In this document: piece after piece, positions 45,000 through 53,246 of the stretch
Numbering within the stretch: position 1 is the stretch's first letter
Layout of the letters: each line of letters begins with the position of its first letter
NCBI RefSeq assembly: GCF_016742955.1
Contig: NZ_JABBYC010000003.1
Location: forward strand, 62,001-126,000
Reading direction: 5' to 3'
Origin: Myceligenerans indicum
GTDB lineage: Bacteria > Actinomycetota > Actinomycetes > Actinomycetales > Cellulomonadaceae
DNA length: 64,000 nt
Notes under the pieces: generated by a model
The model's database searches: none
What the model was told of the DNA's origin: nothing
The model's input: only the letters and a program-made list of their open reading frames with translations
Made by a program: the position numbers and the translations under genes

Positions 45000-45578
45000 C
45001 TATCCGCCTCGCACGGCCTCGACAGCACGGGCGACATCATCCGTGGCGAAGCCCCCTGCCGCGCGCAGCGGCCGGTACGCGGGGACGACCGTGACCGCCG
45101 AGACGCCGTCCGAGACGCGGAGCGCCTCCACGGTCCGCGAGCCGTAGGTGCCCGACGCCGTTTGTGCGGCGCCCGGCGTCCGCTGGATCGACCAGCGCGG
45201 TGCCTGCTCCTTGCGAGCCCACACCTCGACACGGTCCGGGAGCACGGCCAGGCTGATCGGGCTACCACCGACGGGCAGCCAGCCTCCGGACGAGGCTCCG
45301 GCCGCCCGGGCCTCGTCCAGCGTCTCGGCGGTGGTGAACGCGGGGACCACCGTCGCCCCCGCGCGCTGCCGCCCGACGTGTGCGGCAAGCCCGCTCACAC
45401 GCCTGAGCACAGCGGCCACTGTGAGGACACAGACCGCGAGGAGGAGCAGCACGGCGACCCAGATCGCGGCGCCCTCGACGCGGTCGAGCTGGATCATCCG
45501 CGCCAGGCGGTACACGGAGAAGACGGCAAACGCCGCGAGGGCAACGACGAAGAGGATCTTGCGGGCGCGAGCGTCCAT
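45000..45578 (-). CDS. Two-span membrane protein of unknown function
   Basis: A 192-residue protein with two N-terminal membrane segments (ILFVVALAAFAVFSVYRLA and IWVAVLLLLAVCVLTVAAVL) and a ~130-residue soluble C-terminal domain with beta-rich repeats (SPISLAVLPDRVEVWARKEQ). GGAAGGACC precedes the ATG at 45578. It lies 155 bases downstream of a WXG100 gene on the same strand, so it is probably a local accessory of the secretion locus. No family recognised. Confidence 0.75.
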   Translation of the reverse strand: MDARARKILFVVALAAFAVFSVYRLARMIQLDRVEGAAIWVAVLLLLAVCVLTVAAVLRRVSGLAAHVGRQRAGATVVPAFTTAETLDEARAAGASSGGWLPVGGSPISLAVLPDRVEVWARKEQAPRWSIQRTPGAAQTASGTYGSRTVEALRVSDGVSAVTVVPAYRPLRAAGGFATDDVARAVEAVRGG

Positions 45579-45659
45579 GTGTCGGTCCTTCCGTAGGCGA
45601 GATGTCCGGCGCTGCGCTTCGGCGCGAAGCGCGCCCGGGGTCACCGCCGGGTATGCGAA

Positions 45660-45692
45660 AACCAGGGCTGGTCCCGTGTACCGGCCCTGGTT
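45660..45692 (-). terminator. Terminator after the WXG100 gene
   Basis: 9-bp stem AACCAGGGC/GCCCTGGTT followed on the minus strand by TTTTCG; about 40 bases past the stop. Confidence 0.7.
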
Positions 45693-45733
45693 CTCAGGTG
45701 CAGCCCCGGGCTGCGTCTTGGCTCGGGGTGGCT

Positions 45734-46027
45734 TCAGCCGCCGATGCCGGAGGCCAGGCCTTCGTCGGTCTCGCGGAAGGACTGCGCGGTCTGGTCCAGG
45801 AACGCCGCCATGCCTTCGATGCCCTCGACCGCCTGGGTCGTGCCCGTGGTGAAGTCGTCGTAGGCCGTGCCGAACGCACCCGAGGCAGCCTCCGTCTGGA
45901 AGCCGGACTCGATCAGCCCCTGCACCTGGGACCGGAGGTCTTCGAGAATGCTGGTCAGCTGCTCCTGGCCGCTGCGGAGCTGGCCGGCCTGGCTCTCGAT
46001 CTCCTCGTAAGTCATGTTGATCGACAT
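45734..46027 (-). CDS. WXG100-family (Esx-like) protein
   Basis: A 97-residue helical-hairpin protein, the standard length for type VII secretion substrates: MSINMTYEEIESQAGQLRSG, turn ESGFQTEAASGAF, then a second helix. The W-x-G at the turn is replaced by S-G-F, as in many divergent members. No ATPase-recognised Y-x3-D/E tail is evident. Preceded at 46116-46133 by a palindrome shared with the other minus-strand Esx gene. Confidence 0.85.
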   Translation of the reverse strand: MSINMTYEEIESQAGQLRSGQEQLTSILEDLRSQVQGLIESGFQTEAASGAFGTAYDDFTTGTTQAVEGIEGMAAFLDQTAQSFRETDEGLASGIGG

Positions 46028-46115
46028 GCGGATGAACCTCTCTCGCCGTGTGTACGACCGACCCCCACGGCCGATCTGACGTGCAGCACACTATCCGTCC
46101 GGTCTGGGGGCGTCG

Positions 46116-46133
46116 ATGGGGAGTAGTACCCAT
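46116..46133 (-). promoter_or_regulatory. Esx-promoter palindrome, copy 1
   Basis: Minus-strand ATGGGTACTACTCCCCAT, 89 bases upstream of the WXG100 start. One mismatch from a perfect inverted repeat, and 15 of 18 bases match copy 2 at 56416-56433. Confidence 0.6.
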
Positions 46134-46181
46134 CATGTTGCTCAGACCAGGCATCCGGTGCACTGCCGGATGTTGATAGAC

Positions 46182-47444
46182 ATATCACACTGTGTTGGCT
46201 GGTTGGATGGGTAGTTCTTTCCTTGCATGTCTGGAAATCTGCCGGTTAACCTCCCAGCTCAGGAGGTGTGACCATGGCGGATCTGAGGCTGGACCTGGAG
46301 GCGGTGCAGTCACTCGCGGCGAGCCTGACGACGGTCGCGGACGAGTTCGAGAACGCGAACGCGAACAGCGACCGCATCTCGGAGTCGGTCGGACACGAGG
46401 GCTTGGCCGGGTGCGTGCGCGACTTCGCCCACAAGTGGGACGACACGCGCGAGAAGATGACCGAGAGCCTGAGGGGGCTGGCAGACGCCTCGTCCGCGGT
46501 GTCGGACGCGTTCTCCGATGTCGACACCGACCTGGCCACGGCACTGGAGGGTGAAGAGTGAGCTACCGGCCCTCGGACTGGTCCCCGGTAGGACTCGACG
46601 TCGACCCGACCCCGGGCGACCCGGTCCTCGTACTCGCCGGCGGACAGGACTACCTGGAGGTCGCCGGCGCCATCAACGACGCGGCCTCGGCGATGTCACG
46701 CCTGGACGTGGACGGCACCGTCTCCCAGGCCGTGGACGCGCTGATGGAGAAGAAGGAAGACACCATCAGCGAGATCCGCCGAGCACACGGCCGCTACGAG
46801 GCCGCCGGTGAAGCACTGATCGACTACTCCAGCGCCCTGGAACGCGTCCAGCAGGAAACGCTGACCGCGCTCGAACAGGCCCGCACCGCCCAGACCGAAC
46901 AAGAGACCGCCGCCCGACAGGCCGACTCCTTCCAGGACCTGGCCGACTCCACCACCGACGACGAACAGAAACGCGAGTACGAGCAGAAAGCCTCCGAGTA
47001 CTCCGGCAACGCGACCACCGCGGCCGGGATCGTCTCCTCGGCACGCAGCACCGTCGAGGACGCCGTGGCCGACCGCAACACCGCCGCGGACAACGCCATC
47101 TCCCGCATCGAGGAAATCACCAGCAACGACGACCTCAACGACGGCTGGTGGGAGAACTGGGGCTCCAAACTCGTCGCCGCGATCGCCGACATCGCCGACC
47201 TCGTCTCCACCATCGCCGGCATCCTCGCCATCGTCGCAGCCTTCATCCCCATCATCGGCCCCGCCATCGCCGGCGCCCTCATCGTCATAGCCGCCGTCGC
47301 AGCCATCGTCTCCGCACTGGCCAACATCACCCTCGCCGCCACCGGCGAACGCTCCTGGGCCGAAGCAGGACTCGCCATCGCCGGCGCAGCCCTCTCCCTC
47401 ATCGGCCTCGGCGGAGCCGCCAAAGCCGCCATGGGACTATCCAA
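46182..47444. repeat. Toxin-cassette direct repeat, copy 1 (1,263 bp)
   Basis: Apparently identical to 50189-51451 (offset 4,007). It covers ~90 bases of leader/promoter, the Esx-like gene and the first ~295 codons of the toxin gene, and stops abruptly inside the codon after MGLSK. Confidence 0.95.
46274..46561 (+). CDS. Esx-like (WXG100-fold) partner, copy 1
   Basis: A 95-residue helical protein: MADLRLDLEAVQSLAASLTT, GHEGLAGCVRDFAHKWDDTR, then a third acidic helix. It is homologous to the 99-residue protein at 56040-56339. Very strong RBS AGGAGG 7 bases before the ATG. It overlaps the toxin start by four bases (GTGA), as expected for a chaperone/co-secreted partner that guides the toxin to EccC. 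Identical to the copy at 50281-50568. Confidence 0.85.
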   Translation: MADLRLDLEAVQSLAASLTTVADEFENANANSDRISESVGHEGLAGCVRDFAHKWDDTREKMTESLRGLADASSAVSDAFSDVDTDLATALEGEE

Positions 47445-48234
47445 GGTTCTCGCGACGACGGCCGGCAAACAGGCACTGAAGCAAAGTCTCAAGGGCTTCT
47501 CTGGCGGCCTGAAGTCCAATCTCAAGAAGCTGTACTGCAAGTTCCGGTTCGGAGCATGCTTCGTCGCGGGCACCCTCATCCACACGGTAGACGGTGACAA
47601 GCCCATCGAGGAGATCCGGGTCGGAGACAAGGTGTGGGCACGCGACCTCACCAGCGGCCGGGACGAGCTCAGGCTTGTGAATGAGACCTTCGTCAAGCAG
47701 GCCGCGACGCTCTACCACCTCAACATCGCGGGCAGCACTGTGACGACCACCGCCGAGCACCCCTTCATGGTCTACGGCATAGGCTGGCTCGATGCCCAGG
47801 ACCTGACCCTGGGCGCCCGGATAGTGACGACAGAGGGTACCGCGACGCTTGAAGGGATCGAGGTCGAACAGCGGAGCACGGACGATGTCGAGACCGTCTA
47901 CAACTTCCACGTTGATGGGCACCACAATTACTATGTCGTTGCGGGTACATCCGCAGTCCTCGTTCACAATGTCAATGGCGTCGGCGAGGTCTTCCGGGAT
48001 GGAAAGTACCGATTCCAGATCTTCTCAAACGATCACGGCCCGGCGCACGGACACTTGTTCGGGCCCGGCCTCGATAAGGCGCATGGCGTGCAGATCGGCC
48101 AGAACGGGAAGCCGTTGAAGCCCAACGTCGTTCTCGACCGTCGCGCGCAGGAAGTCATCAACAACAATCTCCAGACGATCCGGAAGTCCATCAAGAAGTC
48201 GATGAAGATCCACAAGCTCAACTCGGGATGCTGA
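46558..48234 (+). CDS. Type VII polymorphic toxin with Hint domain, DHGPAH-type C-terminus
   Basis: A 558-residue modular toxin. Residues 1-~205: helical coiled-coil domain rich in Ala/Gln/Glu. Residues ~210-290: hydrophobic hairpins (IADLVSTIAGILAIVAAFIP). Residues 334-471: pretoxin Hint domain from Cys334 (ACFVAGTLIHTVDG) to the terminal VLVHN, expected to self-cleave and free the tip. Residues 472-558: short basic toxin domain with FSNDHGPAHGHLFG and NGKPLKPNVVLDRRAQEV, resembling DUF4160-like folds; activity unknown. Residues 1-295 are identical to the second toxin. The next gene starts in a TGATG overlap and is the immunity candidate. Confidence 0.88.
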   Translation: MSYRPSDWSPVGLDVDPTPGDPVLVLAGGQDYLEVAGAINDAASAMSRLDVDGTVSQAVDALMEKKEDTISEIRRAHGRYEAAGEALIDYSSALERVQQETLTALEQARTAQTEQETAARQADSFQDLADSTTDDEQKREYEQKASEYSGNATTAAGIVSSARSTVEDAVADRNTAADNAISRIEEITSNDDLNDGWWENWGSKLVAAIADIADLVSTIAGILAIVAAFIPIIGPAIAGALIVIAAVAAIVSALANITLAATGERSWAEAGLAIAGAALSLIGLGGAAKAAMGLSKVLATTAGKQALKQSLKGFSGGLKSNLKKLYCKFRFGACFVAGTLIHTVDGDKPIEEIRVGDKVWARDLTSGRDELRLVNETFVKQAATLYHLNIAGSTVTTTAEHPFMVYGIGWLDAQDLTLGARIVTTEGTATLEGIEVEQRSTDDVETVYNFHVDGHHNYYVVAGTSAVLVHNVNGVGEVFRDGKYRFQIFSNDHGPAHGHLFGPGLDKAHGVQIGQNGKPLKPNVVLDRRAQEVINNNLQTIRKSIKKSMKIHKLNSGC

Positions 48235-48725
48235 TGACAGAGTTCACCGAGGCCATCAATCGCCTCGCCCAAAACGTCGATGCCGACAAAGCGCTCGAGG
48301 ACGAGCACGCTCGCTGGCGACTGTACGAGGCAGCGGCACGCTCAGCCCAGAAGATGCCGATCATTTATCAAGCGCTCCGCTTCGAAGGCAACGAACTGCT
48401 CCTCTCGGCAACGGTCATCCACATCCTTCCGCTCGTCGTCGACGACGAGCGCGCGGATTGGGTTGACTTGCTCCCTCAGGGGCGCTCGCGCGACTACGCA
48501 GCCAGAAGAGCGACCGAACTGCACATTCTGGAAGCGCGTACAGCTGTTGACTCGCCGGTAGCATCTCGCGAGGAAATCAATAACTGGTCTCAATGGCTTC
48601 AGCTGAGAATCGCAGAACGCTCCGAGAATACTGACCTGCTAAGTGAGCTATCTGAGGTTGGCACGACGAAACGCATTCGACACGAAGCCAGACAGAGAGT
48701 TAGGAGCCTTACGAAGGGTCGGTGA
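48234..48725 (+). CDS. Candidate immunity protein for the first toxin
   Basis: A 163-residue, mostly helical, acidic protein (MTEFTEAINRLAQNVDADKA). The ATG shares one base with the toxin stop (TGATG), and the G+C is visibly lower than in the flanking genes. No family recognised. The call rests on position: every polymorphic toxin needs an immunity partner immediately downstream. Lower G+C suggests that tip and immunity gene arrived together by transfer. Acidic against a basic tip fits direct binding. Confidence 0.65.
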   Translation: MTEFTEAINRLAQNVDADKALEDEHARWRLYEAAARSAQKMPIIYQALRFEGNELLLSATVIHILPLVVDDERADWVDLLPQGRSRDYAARRATELHILEARTAVDSPVASREEINNWSQWLQLRIAERSENTDLLSELSEVGTTKRIRHEARQRVRSLTKGR

Positions 48726-48866
48726 CTTCGAGGAAGCCTGCAGCGTTGGAAGGACTGAATACCACGCATATCTGGCGCGAGTTAGGCCGCCGGGAGCCAA
48801 CCGGAAGCCGTCCTGTGGGCATGCCAAGATCCAGTTTCACGCACTACTTCAGGAGATCTGAAACCA

Positions 48867-50108
48867 ATGCCGGACACACCGTCTCGCGAGTTTCCGCCTG
48901 TTCCTGGGCAGGACAACCTCAAAGCACCCGAGGCGAGCACAGCACTGCCCCCATTGGCCGCTCGGCTTGCGCGCGGTGATCGCGAGGCCGTCGGCAATTC
49001 GCTGCGCAGCGAGTCCGTCATCGTTCCGCATCTCGAGCGGGAGGATGGCACGCCACAGGTTCGGGTGTTCGATGCGGCGGAGGGGTCGAGCAGGCCGTAT
49101 GTGCTGTGCCTGTTCTCATCGCCGCAGGCGCTCGGGGACTTCCTGGGCAGCGATCCCGGGCGGGAGTACAGCCTGCGGCGGAAGGAGTCCATCGCCCCGT
49201 TCCTGCGCCGGCACGGGGCCGTCCTGGAGCAGGTCGTGGTCGATCCCACCGGGCGACATGCCATGTCGTTCCAGGCGGACGAGCTCCTGGAGATCCTGGA
49301 CACCAGCCCGCCAGCGGACGACCCCACCGGCTTGTTCGACGAGACCGGCACCGGGATCAGCGGCGAGGCCCTGCACGCCCTGGGCACCGTCGAGGACCCC
49401 GGCGGATTCCGCGGCATCGGCATCGAGCTCAACCTGCCGGACCACTGGGCGGTCATCGAGGTCGACGACCACGAGGCGCGCGATAAGCAGATCCGCGAAC
49501 TCGTCAAGGTCCAGACGCGGAAGCTGAGCGACGCCTCCGCTCCCCTGCGCCGGGACCTGCGCGAGAAGCTGCTCGACGCCGCGATCAAGGCCGAGTCCGC
49601 GGGCGGACAGGTCATGGCGTACCTCGTGCTGCCCGGGGACACGGCCGCGCTCGCGCTGCACCTGACGCTGTACTGGCATGACCTCGGCCCCGTGCCTGCG
49701 GACGGGACGCACCTGCACAACGTCCGCAGCCGCCTCGAGTCGAACCACGAGCCCGGGCTCGGCGATGTTCTGACCTGGACGGACACCCTCTCCGGCCCGT
49801 TCCTGCGGGACGTTCGCCAACGGCGCGGTGCCGAGGAGGTCGGCGGTCAGGACGTCCCGCTGCTCCTGATCGACTACTGGGCGGAGGCCCCGGGCAAGCA
49901 GTCGATCGCACGACTTGCGTTCTCCACCCCGCACGTCGGGATCCGTGACGAGATGCTGCGACTGACCGACAAGGTCCTGTTCTCCACCGAGTGGATCCTT
50001 GGCCGGCCCAGTGACGACACTCCCGCGGACACAGCACGCGAGCCGGACCCCACGAGGCCCGAACCGGCCGCACCCGCACCGGCAGCACCGAGCCCGACCG
50101 GCGTCTGA
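48867..50108 (+). CDS. SseB-like protein with a C-terminal LPxxW-type domain
   Basis: A 413-residue protein. Residues ~30-140 look like the SseB N-terminal domain (LARGDREAVGNSLRSESVIV, then FSSPQALGDFLG). Residues ~185-390 form a second domain (IGIELNLPDHWAVIEVDD, then LRRDLREKLLDAAIKAESAG) similar to the 226-residue protein at 53247-53927. The tail is Pro/Ala-rich. No signal or membrane span. SseB-like proteins recur near secretion loci, possibly as chaperones. ATG at 48867 after CAGGAGA. It is followed by a clean terminator and sits between the two toxin cassettes. Confidence 0.7.
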   Translation: MPDTPSREFPPVPGQDNLKAPEASTALPPLAARLARGDREAVGNSLRSESVIVPHLEREDGTPQVRVFDAAEGSSRPYVLCLFSSPQALGDFLGSDPGREYSLRRKESIAPFLRRHGAVLEQVVVDPTGRHAMSFQADELLEILDTSPPADDPTGLFDETGTGISGEALHALGTVEDPGGFRGIGIELNLPDHWAVIEVDDHEARDKQIRELVKVQTRKLSDASAPLRRDLREKLLDAAIKAESAGGQVMAYLVLPGDTAALALHLTLYWHDLGPVPADGTHLHNVRSRLESNHEPGLGDVLTWTDTLSGPFLRDVRQRRGAEEVGGQDVPLLLIDYWAEAPGKQSIARLAFSTPHVGIRDEMLRLTDKVLFSTEWILGRPSDDTPADTAREPDPTRPEPAAPAPAAPSPTGV

Positions 50109-50118
50109 ACCTGTTGGA

Positions 50119-50140
50119 CCCTGGCGAATCATCGCCAGGG
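50119..50140 (+). terminator. Terminator after the SseB-like gene
   Basis: 9-bp perfect stem CCCTGGCGA/TCGCCAGGG with loop ATCA, 10 bases past the stop codon and 48 bases before the second cassette begins. Confidence 0.85.
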
Positions 50141-50188
50141 CTCCTACCTGCGGCGCCGGGGGCTCACCGTCTCCCCTCGCGGGTGCTG

Positions 50189-51451
50189 ATATCACACTGT
50201 GTTGGCTGGTTGGATGGGTAGTTCTTTCCTTGCATGTCTGGAAATCTGCCGGTTAACCTCCCAGCTCAGGAGGTGTGACCATGGCGGATCTGAGGCTGGA
50301 CCTGGAGGCGGTGCAGTCACTCGCGGCGAGCCTGACGACGGTCGCGGACGAGTTCGAGAACGCGAACGCGAACAGCGACCGCATCTCGGAGTCGGTCGGA
50401 CACGAGGGCTTGGCCGGGTGCGTGCGCGACTTCGCCCACAAGTGGGACGACACGCGCGAGAAGATGACCGAGAGCCTGAGGGGGCTGGCAGACGCCTCGT
50501 CCGCGGTGTCGGACGCGTTCTCCGATGTCGACACCGACCTGGCCACGGCACTGGAGGGTGAAGAGTGAGCTACCGGCCCTCGGACTGGTCCCCGGTAGGA
50601 CTCGACGTCGACCCGACCCCGGGCGACCCGGTCCTCGTACTCGCCGGCGGACAGGACTACCTGGAGGTCGCCGGCGCCATCAACGACGCGGCCTCGGCGA
50701 TGTCACGCCTGGACGTGGACGGCACCGTCTCCCAGGCCGTGGACGCGCTGATGGAGAAGAAGGAAGACACCATCAGCGAGATCCGCCGAGCACACGGCCG
50801 CTACGAGGCCGCCGGTGAAGCACTGATCGACTACTCCAGCGCCCTGGAACGCGTCCAGCAGGAAACGCTGACCGCGCTCGAACAGGCCCGCACCGCCCAG
50901 ACCGAACAAGAGACCGCCGCCCGACAGGCCGACTCCTTCCAGGACCTGGCCGACTCCACCACCGACGACGAACAGAAACGCGAGTACGAGCAGAAAGCCT
51001 CCGAGTACTCCGGCAACGCGACCACCGCGGCCGGGATCGTCTCCTCGGCACGCAGCACCGTCGAGGACGCCGTGGCCGACCGCAACACCGCCGCGGACAA
51101 CGCCATCTCCCGCATCGAGGAAATCACCAGCAACGACGACCTCAACGACGGCTGGTGGGAGAACTGGGGCTCCAAACTCGTCGCCGCGATCGCCGACATC
51201 GCCGACCTCGTCTCCACCATCGCCGGCATCCTCGCCATCGTCGCAGCCTTCATCCCCATCATCGGCCCCGCCATCGCCGGCGCCCTCATCGTCATAGCCG
51301 CCGTCGCAGCCATCGTCTCCGCACTGGCCAACATCACCCTCGCCGCCACCGGCGAACGCTCCTGGGCCGAAGCAGGACTCGCCATCGCCGGCGCAGCCCT
51401 CTCCCTCATCGGCCTCGGCGGAGCCGCCAAAGCCGCCATGGGACTATCCAA
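50189..51451. repeat. Toxin-cassette direct repeat, copy 2 (1,263 bp)
   Basis: Apparently identical to 46182-47444, beginning with ATATCACACTGTG and ending in the codon after MGLSK of the toxin gene. Bases on both outer sides differ, so the repeat ends are sharp. Confidence 0.95.
50281..50568 (+). CDS. Esx-like (WXG100-fold) partner, copy 2
   Basis: A 95-residue protein identical to the one at 46274-46561, with the same AGGAGG site and the same four-base overlap with its toxin gene. Identity at DNA level means it can serve either toxin. Confidence 0.85.
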   Translation: MADLRLDLEAVQSLAASLTTVADEFENANANSDRISESVGHEGLAGCVRDFAHKWDDTREKMTESLRGLADASSAVSDAFSDVDTDLATALEGEE

Positions 51452-52331
51452 AGCAGCCCTCAAACAAGGCTTCAAACAAGGCGCGAAAAAGGCCTGGTGC
51501 AAATTCGGGTTCGGCAAGTGCTTCGTCGCCGGCACCCTCATCCACACCCCCGACGGCCCCCGCCCCATCGAAGACATCCGAACCGGCGACAAGGTCTGGG
51601 CCCACGACCTGGCCACCGGCCACGACGAACTCCAACTCGTCACCGAGACCTTCGTGCGCACCACCACCGAACTGTTCCACCTCACCATCGGCGGCGAACG
51701 CGTCTCGACCACCGCCGAACACCCCTTCATGGTCCACGGCCGCGGCTGGCTGGACGCCGCATTCCTCAACGTCGGCGACCTCCTGGTCACCCCCGAGGGC
51801 ACCACCGTCCCCATCCAGACCATCGAGACCGAACAACGCGCCGACCCCGAAACCGTCTACAACTTCCACGTCGAGACCCACTCCAACTACTACGTCCTCA
51901 GCGCCGATACACCAGTCCTCGTCCACAACGCAGGACACGTCAAGGCTCTCGACGTCGGAACCTACAGTGATCTCAAGAAGGCCGCCAAGGTCGGCGATAA
52001 CCTGGAGCACGACCACATCCCGTCGTCCGCGGCGCTGAAGAAGGCCAAGGAACAGGAGCTCGGCCGTAAGCTGACACCGCAGGAGGCAAAGGACATTCAC
52101 GAGCAGGGCATTGCGATCGAGCTCCCGAAGGAAGTGCACGCCAAGGGGGACACCTGGCGGGGGAAGAACACTTCGGACCGGATCAGCGGCGACGCGTCGG
52201 ACCTGACTGCGGCAGCAGAGAGGGACTACGCCACCCAGAGTCAGAACCTGATCGATGCCGGATTCGACGCCGAGGACGTGGCCGCGGCAATCGAGAAGAT
52301 GCGCGCGGCCAACAAGGAACGAGGGATCTGA
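50565..52331 (+). CDS. Type VII polymorphic toxin with Hint domain, HNH-like C-terminus
   Basis: A 588-residue toxin whose residues 1-295 match the first toxin exactly. The Hint domain runs from Cys319 (KCFVAGTLIHTPDG) to VLVHN at 451-455 and is clearly homologous to, but diverged from, the first one (with AEHPFMVHGRGWLDA shared in pattern). The tip (456-588) contains LEHDHIPSSAALKKAKEQEL and IELPKEVHAKGDTWRG, which resemble HNH/EndoVII-superfamily nuclease toxins with conserved His residues. A DNase activity is plausible but inferred. The downstream gene overlaps in TGATG and is the immunity candidate. Confidence 0.88.
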   Translation: MSYRPSDWSPVGLDVDPTPGDPVLVLAGGQDYLEVAGAINDAASAMSRLDVDGTVSQAVDALMEKKEDTISEIRRAHGRYEAAGEALIDYSSALERVQQETLTALEQARTAQTEQETAARQADSFQDLADSTTDDEQKREYEQKASEYSGNATTAAGIVSSARSTVEDAVADRNTAADNAISRIEEITSNDDLNDGWWENWGSKLVAAIADIADLVSTIAGILAIVAAFIPIIGPAIAGALIVIAAVAAIVSALANITLAATGERSWAEAGLAIAGAALSLIGLGGAAKAAMGLSKAALKQGFKQGAKKAWCKFGFGKCFVAGTLIHTPDGPRPIEDIRTGDKVWAHDLATGHDELQLVTETFVRTTTELFHLTIGGERVSTTAEHPFMVHGRGWLDAAFLNVGDLLVTPEGTTVPIQTIETEQRADPETVYNFHVETHSNYYVLSADTPVLVHNAGHVKALDVGTYSDLKKAAKVGDNLEHDHIPSSAALKKAKEQELGRKLTPQEAKDIHEQGIAIELPKEVHAKGDTWRGKNTSDRISGDASDLTAAAERDYATQSQNLIDAGFDAEDVAAAIEKMRAANKERGI

Positions 52332-52777
52332 TGGTGACCGTCACAGGTGAGATGGCCGTGATGCTGGACGTGCTGGGCCTACCACAGGGTGACCGTCGCA
52401 TCCTTGACGCGATTGCCCTGGTCGGGCCCGGTATGGAGATCGAGGAGTTCGACTGGGGCAGCGAGAGGTCCACATACTTCATCTTCAAACCGGCAGGCAC
52501 AGACCTGCTCTTCGAGGATGGCGTGCTCGTGTCAGCCATCGTGCGGATGCATCCTGACGCGCAAGACCCCAGTTACGGCGTGTACCCGAGGCCGGCAGCC
52601 TTGGTCGACGGCCTACCGCCGACCGCCACACGGACCGAGGTCGAAGCCATCTTCGGGGTGGCGGAACGTACCGGGCCCAACTTCGTCAGGTACGAGGCGA
52701 ACCAGCGTTACCTGCATGTCGAGTTCAACGCGGACGGCAAGATCGGGAAGCTGTCGGCGCTGCTCGAGCCGGTCTGA
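52331..52777 (+). CDS. Candidate immunity protein for the second toxin
   Basis: A 148-residue acidic alpha/beta protein (MAVMLDVLGLPQGDRRILDA, then YLHVEFNADGKIGKLSALL). Its ATG shares one base with the toxin stop (TGATG), the same coupling as at the first toxin, yet the sequence is unrelated to the first immunity candidate. No family recognised with confidence. Different tip plus different partner is the expected pattern for toxin-immunity specificity. Confidence 0.65.
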   Translation: MVTVTGEMAVMLDVLGLPQGDRRILDAIALVGPGMEIEEFDWGSERSTYFIFKPAGTDLLFEDGVLVSAIVRMHPDAQDPSYGVYPRPAALVDGLPPTATRTEVEAIFGVAERTGPNFVRYEANQRYLHVEFNADGKIGKLSALLEPV

Positions 52778-52898
52778 CGAGGTATCGGGTTGCGTGCGTC
52801 GATCGCGACGGAGCACGCTCGAAGCTCCCGTCGCGGGCCCGTGCCCGCATGTACCGTACGTATCGGTCATGGCTGCCGATCCACGAGGAGCGAAGAGA

Positions 52899-53195
52899 GT
52901 GTCTGACACCGATCCCCGAGACATCGGGCCGCTCGACGAGGGAACCAAGCGGATTCTCCGTCCGGGGGCGATCGCCATCGGGGTGGGCTTCGCCCTGATC
53001 CTCGCCGGGGGCCTGAGCTCGTTCGTCGCGCCCGCTCTCTTCGCCGCCGTCGGCGGATGGATCACGCTGACGATCCTCTGTCTGGTGCTCGCCGTCGGCG
53101 CCACCCTCATCGCCTCGCGACGCATGAAAGAGGGCAACCTCAGCGCGGAGGAGTTCGATCGCTTGCACGGCGGGGACAGCCGGGACGCCGGCTGA
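52899..53195 (+). CDS. Small two-span membrane protein
   Basis: A 98-residue protein with two membrane segments (AIAIGVGFALILAGGLSSFV and LFAAVGGWITLTILCLVLAV) and a charged C-terminus with EGNLSAEEFDRLHGG, a short SHOCT-like end. GTG at 52899 follows GAGGAGCGAAGAGA; an in-frame ATG at 52869 has no RBS. Function unknown; membership of the secretion locus is by position. Confidence 0.7.
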   Translation: MSDTDPRDIGPLDEGTKRILRPGAIAIGVGFALILAGGLSSFVAPALFAAVGGWITLTILCLVLAVGATLIASRRMKEGNLSAEEFDRLHGGDSRDAG

Positions 53196-53196
53196 C

Positions 53197-53236
53197 GGGC
53201 AGGGCGGGTCGCCGTATCAGCGCACCCGCCCTGCCC
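53197..53236. terminator. Bidirectional terminator between convergent small genes
   Basis: 13-bp perfect stem (53197-53209 with 53224-53236), loop of 14 bases. It separates the toxin side (plus) from the secretion operon (minus). Confidence 0.8.
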
Positions 53237-53246
53237 ATCGGGCAGG

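Noticed and set aside
48643..48861. Short plus-strand frames between the first immunity gene and the SseB-like gene
   Set aside because: They overlap the immunity candidate, lack RBS sites and show no family features.
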